Origin: Paenibacillus sp. Soil522
Lineage (GTDB): Bacteria; Bacillota; Bacilli; Paenibacillales; Paenibacillaceae
NCBI RefSeq assembly: GCF_001428245.1
Contig: NZ_LMRV01000001.1
Span: 282,601 to 346,600 of the forward strand
DNA length: 64,000 nucleotides
Direction: 5' to 3'
Every line of letters begins with the position of its first letter. Position 1 is the first letter of the stretch. Under the pieces are notes generated by a model. The model ran no database searches. It saw only the letters and a list, made by a program, of their open reading frames with translations, and was not told where the DNA came from. This document shows, piece by piece, positions 1-8,528 of this stretch. Both the position numbers and the translations under genes were made by a program.

Positions 1-2
1 CT

Positions 3-320
3 CGTGAAGCTGCTTTAGCAGGCCAAGAGCGTCCGAACTATACGAAGCCGGCAGTTGAAGCTGCGCTTGTAGATGCGAATGATCCGGCAATGGATATTGC
101 TAAGCAAGCACAATGCGTTAGCTGTCATGCTGCTGACCTGAAAGGCCAAGGCTCTGTTCCTGGCTTGGTCGGTGTTGGCGACAGAATGACGAAGGAACAG
201 CTTGTAGAGGTAGTTACGAACGGTCGTAACGGTATGCCTTCATTCGCTGATAAATTATCTGCCGAAGAAATTGACCAGCTAACAACATGGCTGTCCAAAC
301 AGAAAGCGGCGACAGAATAA
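3..320 (+). CDS. qcrC: Menaquinol-cytochrome c reductase cytochrome b/c subunit QcrC, C-terminal part (5' end outside window)
   Basis: The reading frame is open from the window edge and ends at a TAA. It shows a single class I cytochrome c haem site, CVSCH, with a downstream GRNGMPSF whose Met is the likely axial ligand. In Bacillus-type bc complexes QcrC carries such a C-terminal membrane-anchored cytochrome c domain that passes electrons from the bc core toward terminal oxidases. The identification leans on the next genes, which match ypjA-ypjB downstream of qcrABC in B. subtilis. Only about 105 residues are visible, so another small membrane cytochrome c cannot be fully excluded. Confidence 0.8.
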   Translation, partial: REAALAGQERPNYTKPAVEAALVDANDPAMDIAKQAQCVSCHAADLKGQGSVPGLVGVGDRMTKEQLVEVVTNGRNGMPSFADKLSAEEIDQLTTWLSKQKAATE

Positions 321-326
321 ATTAAC

Positions 327-358
327 AAAACCTGATCGTATTACACGGTCAGGTTTTT
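327..358 (+). terminator. Rho-independent terminator after qcrC
   Basis: An inverted repeat (CCTGATCG / CGGTCAGG, one G-T pair) with a 7-nt loop is followed by TTTTT. It lies 7 nt after the qcrC stop codon. Confidence 0.75.
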
Positions 359-410
359 CTTCGAATATAGAGCTGTATAATTAGAGATGCCGAAGGAGAA
401 GTGGTTCATT

Positions 411-1040
411 ATGCTCGCTGCTTTCTGGAGCCGCGAATTTTTGCTTAACCGTTCATTTTTATGGCTGCTGTTTCTTGTTAATTTGGCAGGGACCATTTAT
501 GGGTACATATGGTATGAAGGACAACTAATAGATACGCTAAATCATCACCCGATATGGCAAATCGTCTTTGTTCCGGATTCCCCGACGGCAAGCTTGTTTT
601 TCACTATCGCTCTCCTTTATTTATTGTTTCCGCCGAATATGCCATATCGCTTGGTATCCATTGGACGCGTTATTATAGAAGCATTGGCTGTTGTGTGCTC
701 GGTCAAATACGGCATTTGGGCGGTTTCCATGATTGTAGCAGGTGCGTGGCAGGGCGCTGACTTGCATTGGCAGCATTACATGCTGATTGCCTCTCATCTG
801 GGAATGGCCTTTGAGGCGCTTCTTTTTTTTCGTTTTATGAAGGCTGGCGCTGTCTCTCTCTTGGCGGCAACATGCTGGCTTCTTCTTAATGATACGGTGG
901 ATTATACGTTTAGCGTCTTTCCGTATTTGGCCGATGAGTTAGATGATGATTTAACGGCAGTACGCGCTTTTACATATGGTTTATCCTTCTTTAGCTTAGG
1001 TGCGTCTTTGCTCGTATGGCGCTTTAGAAAGAAGGTATAA
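411..1040 (+). CDS. ypjA: DUF1405 integral membrane protein (YpjA family)
   Basis: A 209-residue hydrophobic protein with about five or six predicted membrane spans, with WYEGQL and PDSPTASL near residues 35-60 as the DUF1405 family shows. Its function is not established. I place the start at ATG 411 rather than the in-frame ATG at 387, because AAGGAG at 393-398 would otherwise lie inside the coding region and nothing resembling a ribosome site precedes 387. It follows qcrC and precedes ypjB as in B. subtilis. Confidence 0.8.
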   Translation: MLAAFWSREFLLNRSFLWLLFLVNLAGTIYGYIWYEGQLIDTLNHHPIWQIVFVPDSPTASLFFTIALLYLLFPPNMPYRLVSIGRVIIEALAVVCSVKYGIWAVSMIVAGAWQGADLHWQHYMLIASHLGMAFEALLFFRFMKAGAVSLLAATCWLLLNDTVDYTFSVFPYLADELDDDLTAVRAFTYGLSFFSLGASLLVWRFRKKV

Positions 1041-1044
1041 CGCT

Positions 1045-1082
1045 GGACATCCCCTCATAGAGTGATCTATGGGGGGATGTCC
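1045..1082 (+). promoter_or_regulatory. 16-bp hairpin enclosing the ypjB ribosome-binding site
   Basis: Two 16-nt arms (1045-1060 and 1067-1082, one mismatch) flank a 6-nt loop. The 3' arm holds the G-run 1071-1076, which is the only ribosome-binding candidate for ypjB, and the ATG at 1083 follows the arm directly. No T-run follows, so it reads better as a translation-masking structure or processing site than as a terminator. It lies 5 nt after the ypjA stop. Confidence 0.6.
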
Positions 1083-1952
1083 ATGAAGGTACGATTTATA
1101 GTTCCATTCGTCATTTGTATCGTCATGACGATCTGCTATGCTGGGTCAGTATGGGGCAATGGCGCGTCGATTAACCAGTATGCGAACCTGTTATCGTCAG
1201 ATCCATATATTCAACTACAGCGATTGGATGATATTGCAAGCTCATTATATGAAGCAGCTTATACGAGCAATCGTCAGGCAGGCTTTCAGCATGTCCAGCA
1301 GCTGCAGCGTGCCGTTGAAAGCGGACTTGTGCATTCATCGGGAAAGAGCGAGGGCTGGTCGGCTATCGAACAGGATGCCAATTATATCGAACAGAACCTT
1401 TTAAGCGGATCAACTGCTCCAGGCTGGTTAATGGAGGCTGCGCGCATTAGATTAGCTGCAGATGCGCTCGTTAGACCTGATCATGCGTTATGGCTGCAAT
1501 ACGAAAGTGTGATGCTGGACGATATATCGCGTGTAGAGAAAGCTTGGAAACGTCAAACTAATGATGGGGCGATCGCGGCTAGAGGCGCAATGACGAGCCT
1601 GCAGGAGCATGCGGAGCTTATAGAAACAACGATAAGCATGCTCTACGGCAGCATGCGTGAAGCAGAGCTGACGGAACGGATTGTTTATACAAATCGTCTG
1701 CTGGAAGCTCATGCAAATAATATTACGAATGAGGCGATGATTGATCGGTCTCTAGAGGCGTTAAAGGAGTCGCTTGATCGTTTATTTGACCAGAGCGGCA
1801 GCGCGGAGGTGCTGCCGGCCGCGGCGGCCATTCCAAACGCTAATCCATTAAGCTGGACGTTCTTTTTAGGAGCCCTTATTTCAGCTATTCTTACTTATTC
1901 AGGCTGGAGAAAATATAAGGCGAATCCGTTTGGCGTAAAGCCGCTGCCTTAG
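1083..1952 (+). CDS. ypjB: Sporulation protein YpjB
   Basis: A 289-residue exported protein. It has an N-terminal signal or anchor segment (about residues 4-24), a long helical charged middle, and one C-terminal membrane span (about 262-280, beginning WTFFLGALISAIL) followed by basic residues. Size, topology and position after ypjA and near ypjC/ypjD match YpjB, a protein linked to sporulation whose biochemical role is unknown. ATG 1083 is preferred over GTG 1062 and ATG 1077 because the G-run at 1071-1076 is then 6 nt upstream. Confidence 0.75.
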   Translation: MKVRFIVPFVICIVMTICYAGSVWGNGASINQYANLLSSDPYIQLQRLDDIASSLYEAAYTSNRQAGFQHVQQLQRAVESGLVHSSGKSEGWSAIEQDANYIEQNLLSGSTAPGWLMEAARIRLAADALVRPDHALWLQYESVMLDDISRVEKAWKRQTNDGAIAARGAMTSLQEHAELIETTISMLYGSMREAELTERIVYTNRLLEAHANNITNEAMIDRSLEALKESLDRLFDQSGSAEVLPAAAAIPNANPLSWTFFLGALISAILTYSGWRKYKANPFGVKPLP

Positions 1953-1957
1953 CGCAG

Positions 1958-2821
1958 CTATTCTTCCTTAAAGCCTTCCCCTAGAACGTCATGCACTTCA
2001 TTAATAACGATAAAGGCGCGGGGGTCGATATTGCGGACGATCGTTTTCAGGCGGCGAATTTCTTGCCGCTGGACGACGCAATAGACGACTTCTTTTTGTT
2101 GTCCGGAGAAAGCGCCTTTTGCGGGTATAAGGGTGACGCCGCGATCAAGCTCTATTGTAATTTTTTTGGATATCGCCTCACCGTACTCGGTAATGATGGA
2201 AAAGGCTTTGGCCGCATAAGCACCGTCTTGAATGAAATCAATTAATTTCGATGCGATAAATACCGTTACGAGCGTGTAAAGCACCTTTTCGATTGAAATA
2301 TACAGCAACGAAATACCGATAATAAGGGCGTCTAATGTCAAAATAATTTGCCCCATGCTTATTCCCCTTGATCGAGCTACGATACGGGCGACAATATCTA
2401 CACCTCCCGTAGTGCCTCCAAAGCGGAATACAATTCCAAGTCCGGTCCCTAAGGTAACTCCTGCGTATAGAGCAGCCAGCATATAATCATTTGTACTCTT
2501 GAAGGGGACAAGCAGCTTGCTGTCGATCAAATGCTCCATCAGAGCAAGGAAGCCGGATAACGATACGATCCCAATAAGCGTATACATCATCTGACTGCGG
2601 CCAAGCGTCTTCCATCCGAGAAAAAACAAGGGAATGTTCAACACCAATGTAGAGATGGAGAGCGGGAAATCAGCCGCATAGTTGAGCAGTACGGCAATAC
2701 CCGTCACACCTCCCTCCATTAACTGATTAGGAATAACGAAATAATGAAGCCCGAACGCATATATAGCGGTGCCGATCAGAATAGGAATAATCAAACGCAT
2801 TTGCAGCAAAATTTTTGCCAT
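1958..2821 (-). CDS. ypjC: YitT family membrane protein with DUF2179 domain (YpjC-like)
   Basis: A 287-residue protein. About five or six hydrophobic segments cover residues 8-200, including the glycine-rich FGGTTGGVDIVARI typical of YitT proteins. A soluble C-terminal domain of about 80 residues (DUF2179) ends with NIDPRAFIVINEVHDVLGEG. The family is widespread in Firmicutes; the transported substrate is unknown. It converges on ypjB with only 5 nt between stop codons. In B. subtilis ypjC stands at this place, so the symbol rests on position. AGGGAG lies 8 nt before the start on the minus strand. Confidence 0.8.
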   Translation of the reverse strand: MAKILLQMRLIIPILIGTAIYAFGLHYFVIPNQLMEGGVTGIAVLLNYAADFPLSISTLVLNIPLFFLGWKTLGRSQMMYTLIGIVSLSGFLALMEHLIDSKLLVPFKSTNDYMLAALYAGVTLGTGLGIVFRFGGTTGGVDIVARIVARSRGISMGQIILTLDALIIGISLLYISIEKVLYTLVTVFIASKLIDFIQDGAYAAKAFSIITEYGEAISKKITIELDRGVTLIPAKGAFSGQQKEVVYCVVQRQEIRRLKTIVRNIDPRAFIVINEVHDVLGEGFKEE

Positions 2822-3004
2822 TTCGTTACACTCCCTATTATGTTTAGAAATGATGAACTTGGATCAACAAATGCAGCAGGCTGGTTGAAACCAATTACAT
2901 ATATGTAGTATGTCTAATTTCCATCAATCGAAAAACATTGATTTTAAATGGGCCTTTACGTTAACATAAGGAGGTATAGCTATCGACAGAAAGGAAATGT
3001 TTCG

Positions 3005-3340
3005 ATGTCGGAAAAAACATTGTCGGATATTCAGCGGGAAGTGGATGATTACATTTCTCAATTTAAAGAAGGCTACTTCAGCCCGCTTGCCCTAATGGCC
3101 AGAATGTCGGAGGAAGTAGGAGAGCTTGCCCGCGAAGTGAATCATTTCTATGGCGAGAAGCCTAAAAAGGCCGATGAAGCAGATAATTCCGTTGAAATGG
3201 AGCTTGGTGATATTTTATTTATTCTCTCTTGCTTCGCTAATTCGCTCAATATTGATTTGACGGAAGCGCATAATAAGGTTATGCATAAGTTTCAGACTCG
3301 CGATGCGAATCGGTGGACAAAGAAAATAACCGAACTGTAA
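3005..3340 (+). CDS. ypjD: MazG-like nucleotide pyrophosphohydrolase (YpjD)
   Basis: A 111-residue all-helical protein of the MazG/NTP-PPase superfamily. The metal-binding EEVGELAREV at about residues 37-46 and the later ELGDILF form the paired E/D motif. Members hydrolyse (d)NTPs, probably for pool cleaning, with Mg2+. The start at 3005 is supported by AAGGAA 8 nt upstream; the frame is open further upstream. A perfect AAGGAGG at 2968-2974 has no start codon at the right distance. In B. subtilis the orthologue also precedes dapB. Confidence 0.85.
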   Translation: MSEKTLSDIQREVDDYISQFKEGYFSPLALMARMSEEVGELAREVNHFYGEKPKKADEADNSVEMELGDILFILSCFANSLNIDLTEAHNKVMHKFQTRDANRWTKKITEL

Positions 3341-3394
3341 ACAAGCTCCCAACATATGCTGTACCATCAACCTGTGTACAAGGAGGATGGGCGG

Positions 3395-3940
3395 ATGGAT
3401 GGAGAGAGCTGCATCAAGAAGGCTTATGAATTCATCTTTAACAGCGATTTCGAGCAAGCGATATATTGGTTCGAGCAAGCGATAGAGGCCGAACCAGAAA
3501 ATGCATTTTATTATCATATATGCGCCGTTTCATGCGCACGCAGCGGCAAATGGGCGAAAGCAAAGCAACATGCCGAGACAGCTCTTAGTCTTGATCCGGA
3601 AGATGCGGAATACAAGTATCATTTGCAAACCGTTGAAGCAAAGCTGCTGCTTGCAGAAGCTGACCTTCTGCTTGCGAAGATACCGCCAAAGCTGGCTGAA
3701 GCGGCGGAGCTGCTCGACCGGGCAACCGCACTTGATCCGTTAAGCTTTGACGCATTTTATACGCTCGGCGTTTTGTATGCTGCCCTTCATCAATACGATA
3801 AGGCGGCAATAAACGCACGTGAAGCGATGCGGCTCGATCCAGGCCATTCGGCGGCGAGAAGGCTATTTGCCGACGTTAACCGGAAGCGGCGCATGCAGCA
3901 CAACCGCATCTATGCTAGAAAAAGAAAAAGGAACAGGTGA
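3395..3940 (+). CDS. Tetratricopeptide-repeat protein
   Basis: A 181-residue protein made largely of TPR units. Helical pairs with the A/G-x-x-Y-x-x-A pattern are visible around residues 8-70 (FEQAIYWFEQAI, then AKQHAETALSLDP) and 115-165 (YDKAAINAREAMRLDP). TPRs mediate protein contacts; the partner is unknown. AAGGAGG lies 8 nt before ATG 3395. The stop overlaps the dapB start region, indicating co-transcription with dapB. The basic tail ends RKRKRNR. Confidence 0.7.
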   Translation: MDGESCIKKAYEFIFNSDFEQAIYWFEQAIEAEPENAFYYHICAVSCARSGKWAKAKQHAETALSLDPEDAEYKYHLQTVEAKLLLAEADLLLAKIPPKLAEAAELLDRATALDPLSFDAFYTLGVLYAALHQYDKAAINAREAMRLDPGHSAARRLFADVNRKRRMQHNRIYARKRKRNR

Positions 3941-3945
3941 TAGGC

Positions 3946-4752
3946 ATGACGACACAAAAAATACGAGTGGCAGTAGCAGGTGCAAGCGGAAGAATGGGAC
4001 GCGAGGTTGTGAAAATGGTGCTGGAGGACGACGCTCTTCAATTGGTAGCAGCCGTCGCTCCTTCGGCTGGCTCTGTCGATGCAGGTTTGCTTGCCGGCAA
4101 GGCCGATACAGGAATAACAGTAAGCGCAACGCTTGAAGAAGCGCTAAGCAGCGCGAAGGCGGATGTGCTTGTCGATTTTACCGTTCCGCAGGCGGCATAC
4201 GGCAACACCAAAACTTCGATTGCATTTGGCGTACGTCCCATTATCGGGACAACCGGATTTACGCCTGAACAAATAGAGGAGCTGGACGAGCTCTGCCTTG
4301 AAAAGGGAATCGGCGGCTTAATCGCGCCTAACTTCTCGATCGGTGCTATTTTGATGATGAAATTCGCTGCCGAGGCTTCTAAATATTTGCCGCATGTTGA
4401 AATTATTGAATATCATGGCGATCAGAAGCTGGATGCCCCGTCAGGCACTTCCATCAAAACGGCTGAATTGATCTCGAAGGCGCGCAAAGAGCTGCGTCAA
4501 GGCAATCCGCAAGAGGAAGAAGTAATTGAAGGCGCGCGCGGCGGCTACTATAACGGATTCCGTATACATAGCGTAAGACTTCCGGGCGTATTTGCCCAAC
4601 AGGAGGTAGTGTTTGGAGGTTACGGACAAACGCTTAAGATCCGTCACGATTCCTACGACCGTGCAGGGTATATGCCGGGCGTTAACGTGGCAGTGAAGAA
4701 GGTAATGACATATAGCGGCTTAATTTACGGCTTCGAACATATGATGGATTAG
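3946..4752 (+). CDS. dapB: 4-hydroxy-tetrahydrodipicolinate reductase
   Basis: A 268-residue cytosolic enzyme that reduces hydroxytetrahydrodipicolinate with NAD(P)H in the lysine and meso-diaminopimelate pathway, feeding cell wall and spore dipicolinate. The N-terminal Rossmann motif GASGRMG is at residues 12-18. The catalytic segment YHGDQKLDAPSGTS contains the family's His, Lys and substrate-binding Gly-Thr. FTVPQA and GTTGF mark the nucleotide/substrate site. ATG 3946 is preferred, though GTG 3937 is in frame; both have weak G-rich sites upstream. It opens the dapB-mgsA-bshB1-bshA-cca-birA series as in B. subtilis. Confidence 0.95.
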   Translation: MTTQKIRVAVAGASGRMGREVVKMVLEDDALQLVAAVAPSAGSVDAGLLAGKADTGITVSATLEEALSSAKADVLVDFTVPQAAYGNTKTSIAFGVRPIIGTTGFTPEQIEELDELCLEKGIGGLIAPNFSIGAILMMKFAAEASKYLPHVEIIEYHGDQKLDAPSGTSIKTAELISKARKELRQGNPQEEEVIEGARGGYYNGFRIHSVRLPGVFAQQEVVFGGYGQTLKIRHDSYDRAGYMPGVNVAVKKVMTYSGLIYGFEHMMD

Positions 4753-4782
4753 TTTTATTCGGCAGCAGGAGAGGAGAGAATT

Positions 4783-5205
4783 ATGTTAAACATAGCATTT
4801 ATCGCACATGATCGAAAAAAAGAGGAAATCGTAAATTTTGTAATTGCATACGAGAAAGTATTTGTACCGCATAAGCTGTATTCGACAGGTACGACAGGTA
4901 CGCGCATTATGGAGCAAACGGGCTTGTCCATTCACCGGTTTATGTCGGGTCCGCTCGGCGGCGACCAACAAATCGGTGCATTAGTGGCGCAAAATGAGAT
5001 GGACTTAATTATATTTTTGCGCGATCCGCTAATGGCGCAGCCGCATGAGCCTGATATTATCGCATTGCTTCGTTTATGCGATGTACAAGGCATTCCGGTT
5101 GCGACGAACGTGGCGACAGCGGAACTGCTCGTTAAGGCGCTGGAGCGCGGTGATTTCGCATGGCGCGAGCTTGTGCATAAATATAAACCGGGTATCGTAG
5201 AATGA
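4783..5205 (+). CDS. mgsA: Methylglyoxal synthase
   Basis: A 140-residue enzyme that converts dihydroxyacetone phosphate to methylglyoxal and phosphate, bypassing lower glycolysis under phosphate limitation or sugar stress. The phosphate-binding [10 protein letters not shown] (about residues 36-45) and the [10 protein letters not shown] segment with its catalytic Asp are intact. A GGAGAGGAGAG site precedes the ATG. The stop overlaps the start of bshB1. Bacillithiol made by the next genes helps detoxify methylglyoxal in other Bacillota, which fits the linkage. Confidence 0.95.
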   Translation: MLNIAFIAHDRKKEEIVNFVIAYEKVFVPHKLYSTGTTGTRIMEQTGLSIHRFMSGPLGGDQQIGALVAQNEMDLIIFLRDPLMAQPHEPDIIALLRLCDVQGIPVATNVATAELLVKALERGDFAWRELVHKYKPGIVE

Positions 5206-5900
5206 CAGAAACGCTTGATATTCTCGTTTTTGGCGCTCATGCGGATGATGCTGAAATCGGAATGGGCGGTACGATCGCGAAGCATGTACAAGCCGGTTAT
5301 AAGGTCGGCGTATGCGATTTGACGGAAGCTGAAATGTCTTCCAACGGCACCGTCCTGCTGCGCAAGCAGGAAGCAGCCTACGCATCCAAGGTGCTTGGAC
5401 TGCATGCGCGTACAAATCTCGGACTGCCTGATCGAGGATTAGAGCCTGCCCGTGATCAAATCGAGCGTATCGCAGCTGAAATCCGTACGTTCAAACCGCG
5501 GATTGTATTTGCTCCTTATTGGGTGGACCGGCATCCCGATCATGTGGCATGCAGCCGTTTGATCGAGGAGGCTGTGTTCAATGCCAAGCTGCGCCGGTAT
5601 ATGCCGGAGCTGCCTCCCGTGCAAGTCTCACAAATTATTTATTATTATATAAATGATGTGGATCAAGTATCTTTGATCGTGGATATTAGCGATTTTTACG
5701 AAACGAAACGCAATGCGCTGATGTCCTACCGTTCGCAATTCGATGCGGCAGCAGCCGGTTCCGATCGTGTAGCTACGCCGCTTACGAATCGGTATGTTGA
5801 ACGGGTGGAAGCGCGCGATTTTTTGCTTGGACAAGCAAGAGGCTGGGCGTACGCCGAGGGCTTTGCTTTAAAGCGTCCTCACGACGTACAATTTTTTTGA
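5202..5900 (+). CDS. bshB1: Bacillithiol biosynthesis deacetylase BshB1
   Basis: A 232-residue LmbE/PIG-L zinc deacetylase that removes acetyl from GlcNAc-malate. The zinc motif AHADDAEIG begins at about residue 11, and the third ligand lies in HPDH near residue 110. The ATG overlaps the mgsA stop (ATGA), so translation is probably coupled. bshA, the preceding step of the same pathway, follows. The paralogue BshB2 is not in the window. Confidence 0.93.
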   Translation: MTETLDILVFGAHADDAEIGMGGTIAKHVQAGYKVGVCDLTEAEMSSNGTVLLRKQEAAYASKVLGLHARTNLGLPDRGLEPARDQIERIAAEIRTFKPRIVFAPYWVDRHPDHVACSRLIEEAVFNAKLRRYMPELPPVQVSQIIYYYINDVDQVSLIVDISDFYETKRNALMSYRSQFDAAAAGSDRVATPLTNRYVERVEARDFLLGQARGWAYAEGFALKRPHDVQFF

Positions 5901-5964
5901 CAAATCGTACAGCTCTTGTGTAATACAATAGTTATATGTGACGAACACAGGAGGCGCGACAATC

Positions 5965-7128
5965 ATGGCGAGAAAATTAAAGATTGGCATAACCTGTTAC
6001 CCTACCTTGGGCGGATCGGGCGTCGTAGCTACCGAGCTTGGAAAGCTTTTGGCGGAACGCGGCCATGAAATTCATTTTATAACGCACAGCATTCCTTTTC
6101 GATTAGGTCATTTTAATAAAAACATATTTTTCCATGAGGTTGAGGTTAACGACTATTATGTGTTCCGTTATCCCCCTTACGATTTAGCTTTAGCGAGCAA
6201 AATGGCGCAGGTAGCAAAAATGCAGCAGCTTGATCTGCTGCATGTCCATTATGCAATCCCCCATGCCGTTTGCGCTTATCTGGCGAAGCAAATGACCGGC
6301 AACGGCCTTAAAACGGTTACTACGCTGCACGGAACCGACATTACTGTACTTGCTCAGGATGAATCCTTAAAAGATTTAATCCGTCTCGCCATTCATCAGA
6401 GCGATGCCGTGACGGCGGTTTCTAAAGATCTTATCAATGAAACGAGACAAGTGCTCGATATATCGACGCCAATTGATTTAACCTACAATTTTGTCGATAA
6501 GCGTGTTTATTACCCGCGTGATGTTGTTTCGTTGCGTTCGGATTACGCTGCTCCGCATGAGAAAATATTGATGCACATTTCTAATTTTCGTCCCGTTAAG
6601 CGGGTTGGAGATGTCGTCGAAATATTTTCCCGCGTTTCGAAGAAGGTTCCTTCAAAGCTGCTCCTCGTCGGAGAAGGTCCGGAGCTGTCGAAAATCCAAT
6701 GCCGGATCCGTCAGCTTGGTCTTGAGGAGCGCGTTCACTTCTTAGGCAAGCAGGAGGATGTCTCACAGGTTATTTCCATGGCAGACGTGCTGCTGCTCCC
6801 TTCAGAGAAAGAGAGCTTCGGCTTAGTAGCGCTAGAAGCTATGGCCTGCGGCGTTCCGACTATCGGCTCGAATGCAGGGGGCATTCCCGAGCTTATTACA
6901 CACGGGGAAACAGGTTTCTTGTCACCGATCGGCGATGTTGAAGATATGGCTAAAAATGCTGAGCGTCTTCTGCTCGATAAGAAGCTTCACGAGCAATTCA
7001 GGCAAGCCTGCATGTTTAGATCGAGAAATGAATTTTGTAACGATGTGATCACGACGCAATATGAACACATTTATTATCGGGTGCTTGGCATCGAGGCAGA
7101 CCTGCCGATTGCTGTGTGCGGCGATTAG
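5965..7128 (+). CDS. bshA: N-acetyl-alpha-D-glucosaminyl L-malate synthase BshA
   Basis: A 387-residue GT4 glycosyltransferase (two Rossmann-like lobes) that joins UDP-GlcNAc and L-malate in the first step of bacillithiol synthesis. N-terminal GITCYPTLGGSGVVATELG and C-terminal EKESFGLVALEAMACGVP (the E-x7-E donor-binding motif) are visible. The frame is open from GTG 5938, but AGGAGG at 5949-5954 lies 10 nt before ATG 5965, so I use 5965. It lies 64 nt after bshB1 in the same direction. Confidence 0.95.
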   Translation: MARKLKIGITCYPTLGGSGVVATELGKLLAERGHEIHFITHSIPFRLGHFNKNIFFHEVEVNDYYVFRYPPYDLALASKMAQVAKMQQLDLLHVHYAIPHAVCAYLAKQMTGNGLKTVTTLHGTDITVLAQDESLKDLIRLAIHQSDAVTAVSKDLINETRQVLDISTPIDLTYNFVDKRVYYPRDVVSLRSDYAAPHEKILMHISNFRPVKRVGDVVEIFSRVSKKVPSKLLLVGEGPELSKIQCRIRQLGLEERVHFLGKQEDVSQVISMADVLLLPSEKESFGLVALEAMACGVPTIGSNAGGIPELITHGETGFLSPIGDVEDMAKNAERLLLDKKLHEQFRQACMFRSRNEFCNDVITTQYEHIYYRVLGIEADLPIAVCGD

Positions 7129-7162
7129 CAGATAAAGTCTGCTGTCAAGGAAGGTGTATGAC

Positions 7163-8440
7163 ATGCGGCTTTCATTTACAGAACCGCTTAAATCCGCATT
7201 GCCTATCGTTAAGCGGCTTCGAGAGCATCATTTCGAAGCAGTCTTTGTAGGTGGAGCAGTCCGTGATTCCCTATTAGGCTTGTCGATCAAAGACGTCGAT
7301 ATTGCTACTTCAGCCCGTCCGGAGCAGGTGCTTGAACTATTTGAGCGCTGCATACCGACGGGCTTGCAGCATGGCACCATTACCGTCATAATCGATGGGC
7401 TTACTTATGAAGTGACGACCTTCAGGCAGGAGTCAGCATATGAGGCGCATCGCAAACCAGAGAGCGTGCGTTATATTACGGAGCTTGACGGAGATCTTTT
7501 GCGACGGGATTTTACGATGAACGCCATGGCGCTTGCCGAGGACGGCGAGCTGTACGATCCCTATGGAGGAGTACAGGATTTGCAGAGCAAGACGCTCCGC
7601 TCGGTAGGCGATCCGGATGCTCGTTTTCAAGAAGATGCGCTTCGCATGCTTAGAGCAATACGTTTCATTGGCGTATATCAGCTTACTCCGGCTTATCGAA
7701 CATGGCGGGCGATTTCACGCCATCGTGCTTTGCTAAAATTTATTGCGATGGAGCGCGTGCAGGTCGAGCTTGATAAAATGCTGGCAGGAGCCGCGCCGCA
7801 GAGAGCGCTTCAGTATACAGCAGCCAGCGGACTTTTGTATCATTTGAAGGAGCCCTTTCTTGAGGAAACCGAGTTTTCTTTAAAGGAAGCAGGCCGATCA
7901 GCCAATACCGCGCGGCAGTATTCATGTCTGCATATGCTGGGGGCGGTCGATTTGCGTTGGGCAGCGCTGGCTATAGGCTTGCAGCTGTCAGTAGAGGCGA
8001 CACAGCAAGCGCTGCAGGTGCTTCGATTCCCGAATTCCCGCAGCAAGACGATTTCATCGCTTGTCGTCATCCACAAAGAAATGCTGAATCATCTCGAACA
8101 AGAGGATGAACATAAGCTCAAAGCAGCTTGGCTTTACATCGTTATTCGGTTTGGAAAACGTCCGGCCAGCGACTGGCTTGCAGTTATGCGAACACTCCAT
8201 GAATCGCCGCAGAGCTTTTCTAGCGGCCTTCTAAACCGTTTGGATAGCTGGCTTTCTGATATGACCATTTCGACGCTCAAGCAGCTTGAAATAAGCGGCA
8301 GAGACCTGTCGAACCATCTGCAAAGGAAAGCAGGCCCTTGGGTGAGCGAGCGCTTGAATCGTTTGCTGTTATCGGTTGCTCTTGGCGAGCTCGAAAATGA
8401 CAAGCATGCATTGCTTCATCAAGCATCAAAGTGGGACTAA
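7163..8440 (+). CDS. cca: CCA tRNA nucleotidyltransferase
   Basis: A 425-residue class II nucleotidyltransferase that adds or repairs the 3' CCA of tRNAs. The head domain has GGAVRD (about residue 28) and the catalytic pair in DVDIAT. RRDFTMNAMA and the downstream RFQEDALRMLRAIRF are family hallmarks. The neck and body continue to the C-terminus without an HD domain. AAGGAAGG lies just before ATG 7163; GTG 7154 is in frame but overlaps that site. It sits between bshA and birA as in B. subtilis. Confidence 0.93.
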   Translation: MRLSFTEPLKSALPIVKRLREHHFEAVFVGGAVRDSLLGLSIKDVDIATSARPEQVLELFERCIPTGLQHGTITVIIDGLTYEVTTFRQESAYEAHRKPESVRYITELDGDLLRRDFTMNAMALAEDGELYDPYGGVQDLQSKTLRSVGDPDARFQEDALRMLRAIRFIGVYQLTPAYRTWRAISRHRALLKFIAMERVQVELDKMLAGAAPQRALQYTAASGLLYHLKEPFLEETEFSLKEAGRSANTARQYSCLHMLGAVDLRWAALAIGLQLSVEATQQALQVLRFPNSRSKTISSLVVIHKEMLNHLEQEDEHKLKAAWLYIVIRFGKRPASDWLAVMRTLHESPQSFSSGLLNRLDSWLSDMTISTLKQLEISGRDLSNHLQRKAGPWVSERLNRLLLSVALGELENDKHALLHQASKWD

Positions 8441-8444
8441 GTAA

Positions 8445-8512
8445 ATGCTGACGGAGTGTTATGCTTCGCAAAACTAAGATTATGCTTACGAAGTGTTTTG
8501 CTTCGCAAAACT
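8445..8512 (+). repeat. Two tandem 31-bp imperfect repeats upstream of birA
   Basis: Copies at 8445-8475 and 8482-8512 agree at 28 of 31 positions and are separated by 6 nt. Each ends with TGCTTCGCAAAACT. The second copy can form a small CGAAG/CTTCG hairpin. They fill nearly the whole cca-birA gap and end next to the birA ribosome site (TAGGAGG, 8514-8520). A role in birA expression or a dispersed intergenic repeat are both possible. Confidence 0.7.
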
Positions 8513-8528
8513 TTAGGAGGAAATGTAC

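Noticed and set aside
1045-1082. The ypjA-ypjB hairpin as a rho-independent terminator
   Set aside because: No T-run follows on either strand and ypjB begins immediately after the stem.
2968-2974. AAGGAGG as the ribosome site for the MazG-like gene
   Set aside because: No ATG, GTG or TTG in frame lies 5-12 nt downstream; the AAGGAA before ATG 3005 fits better.
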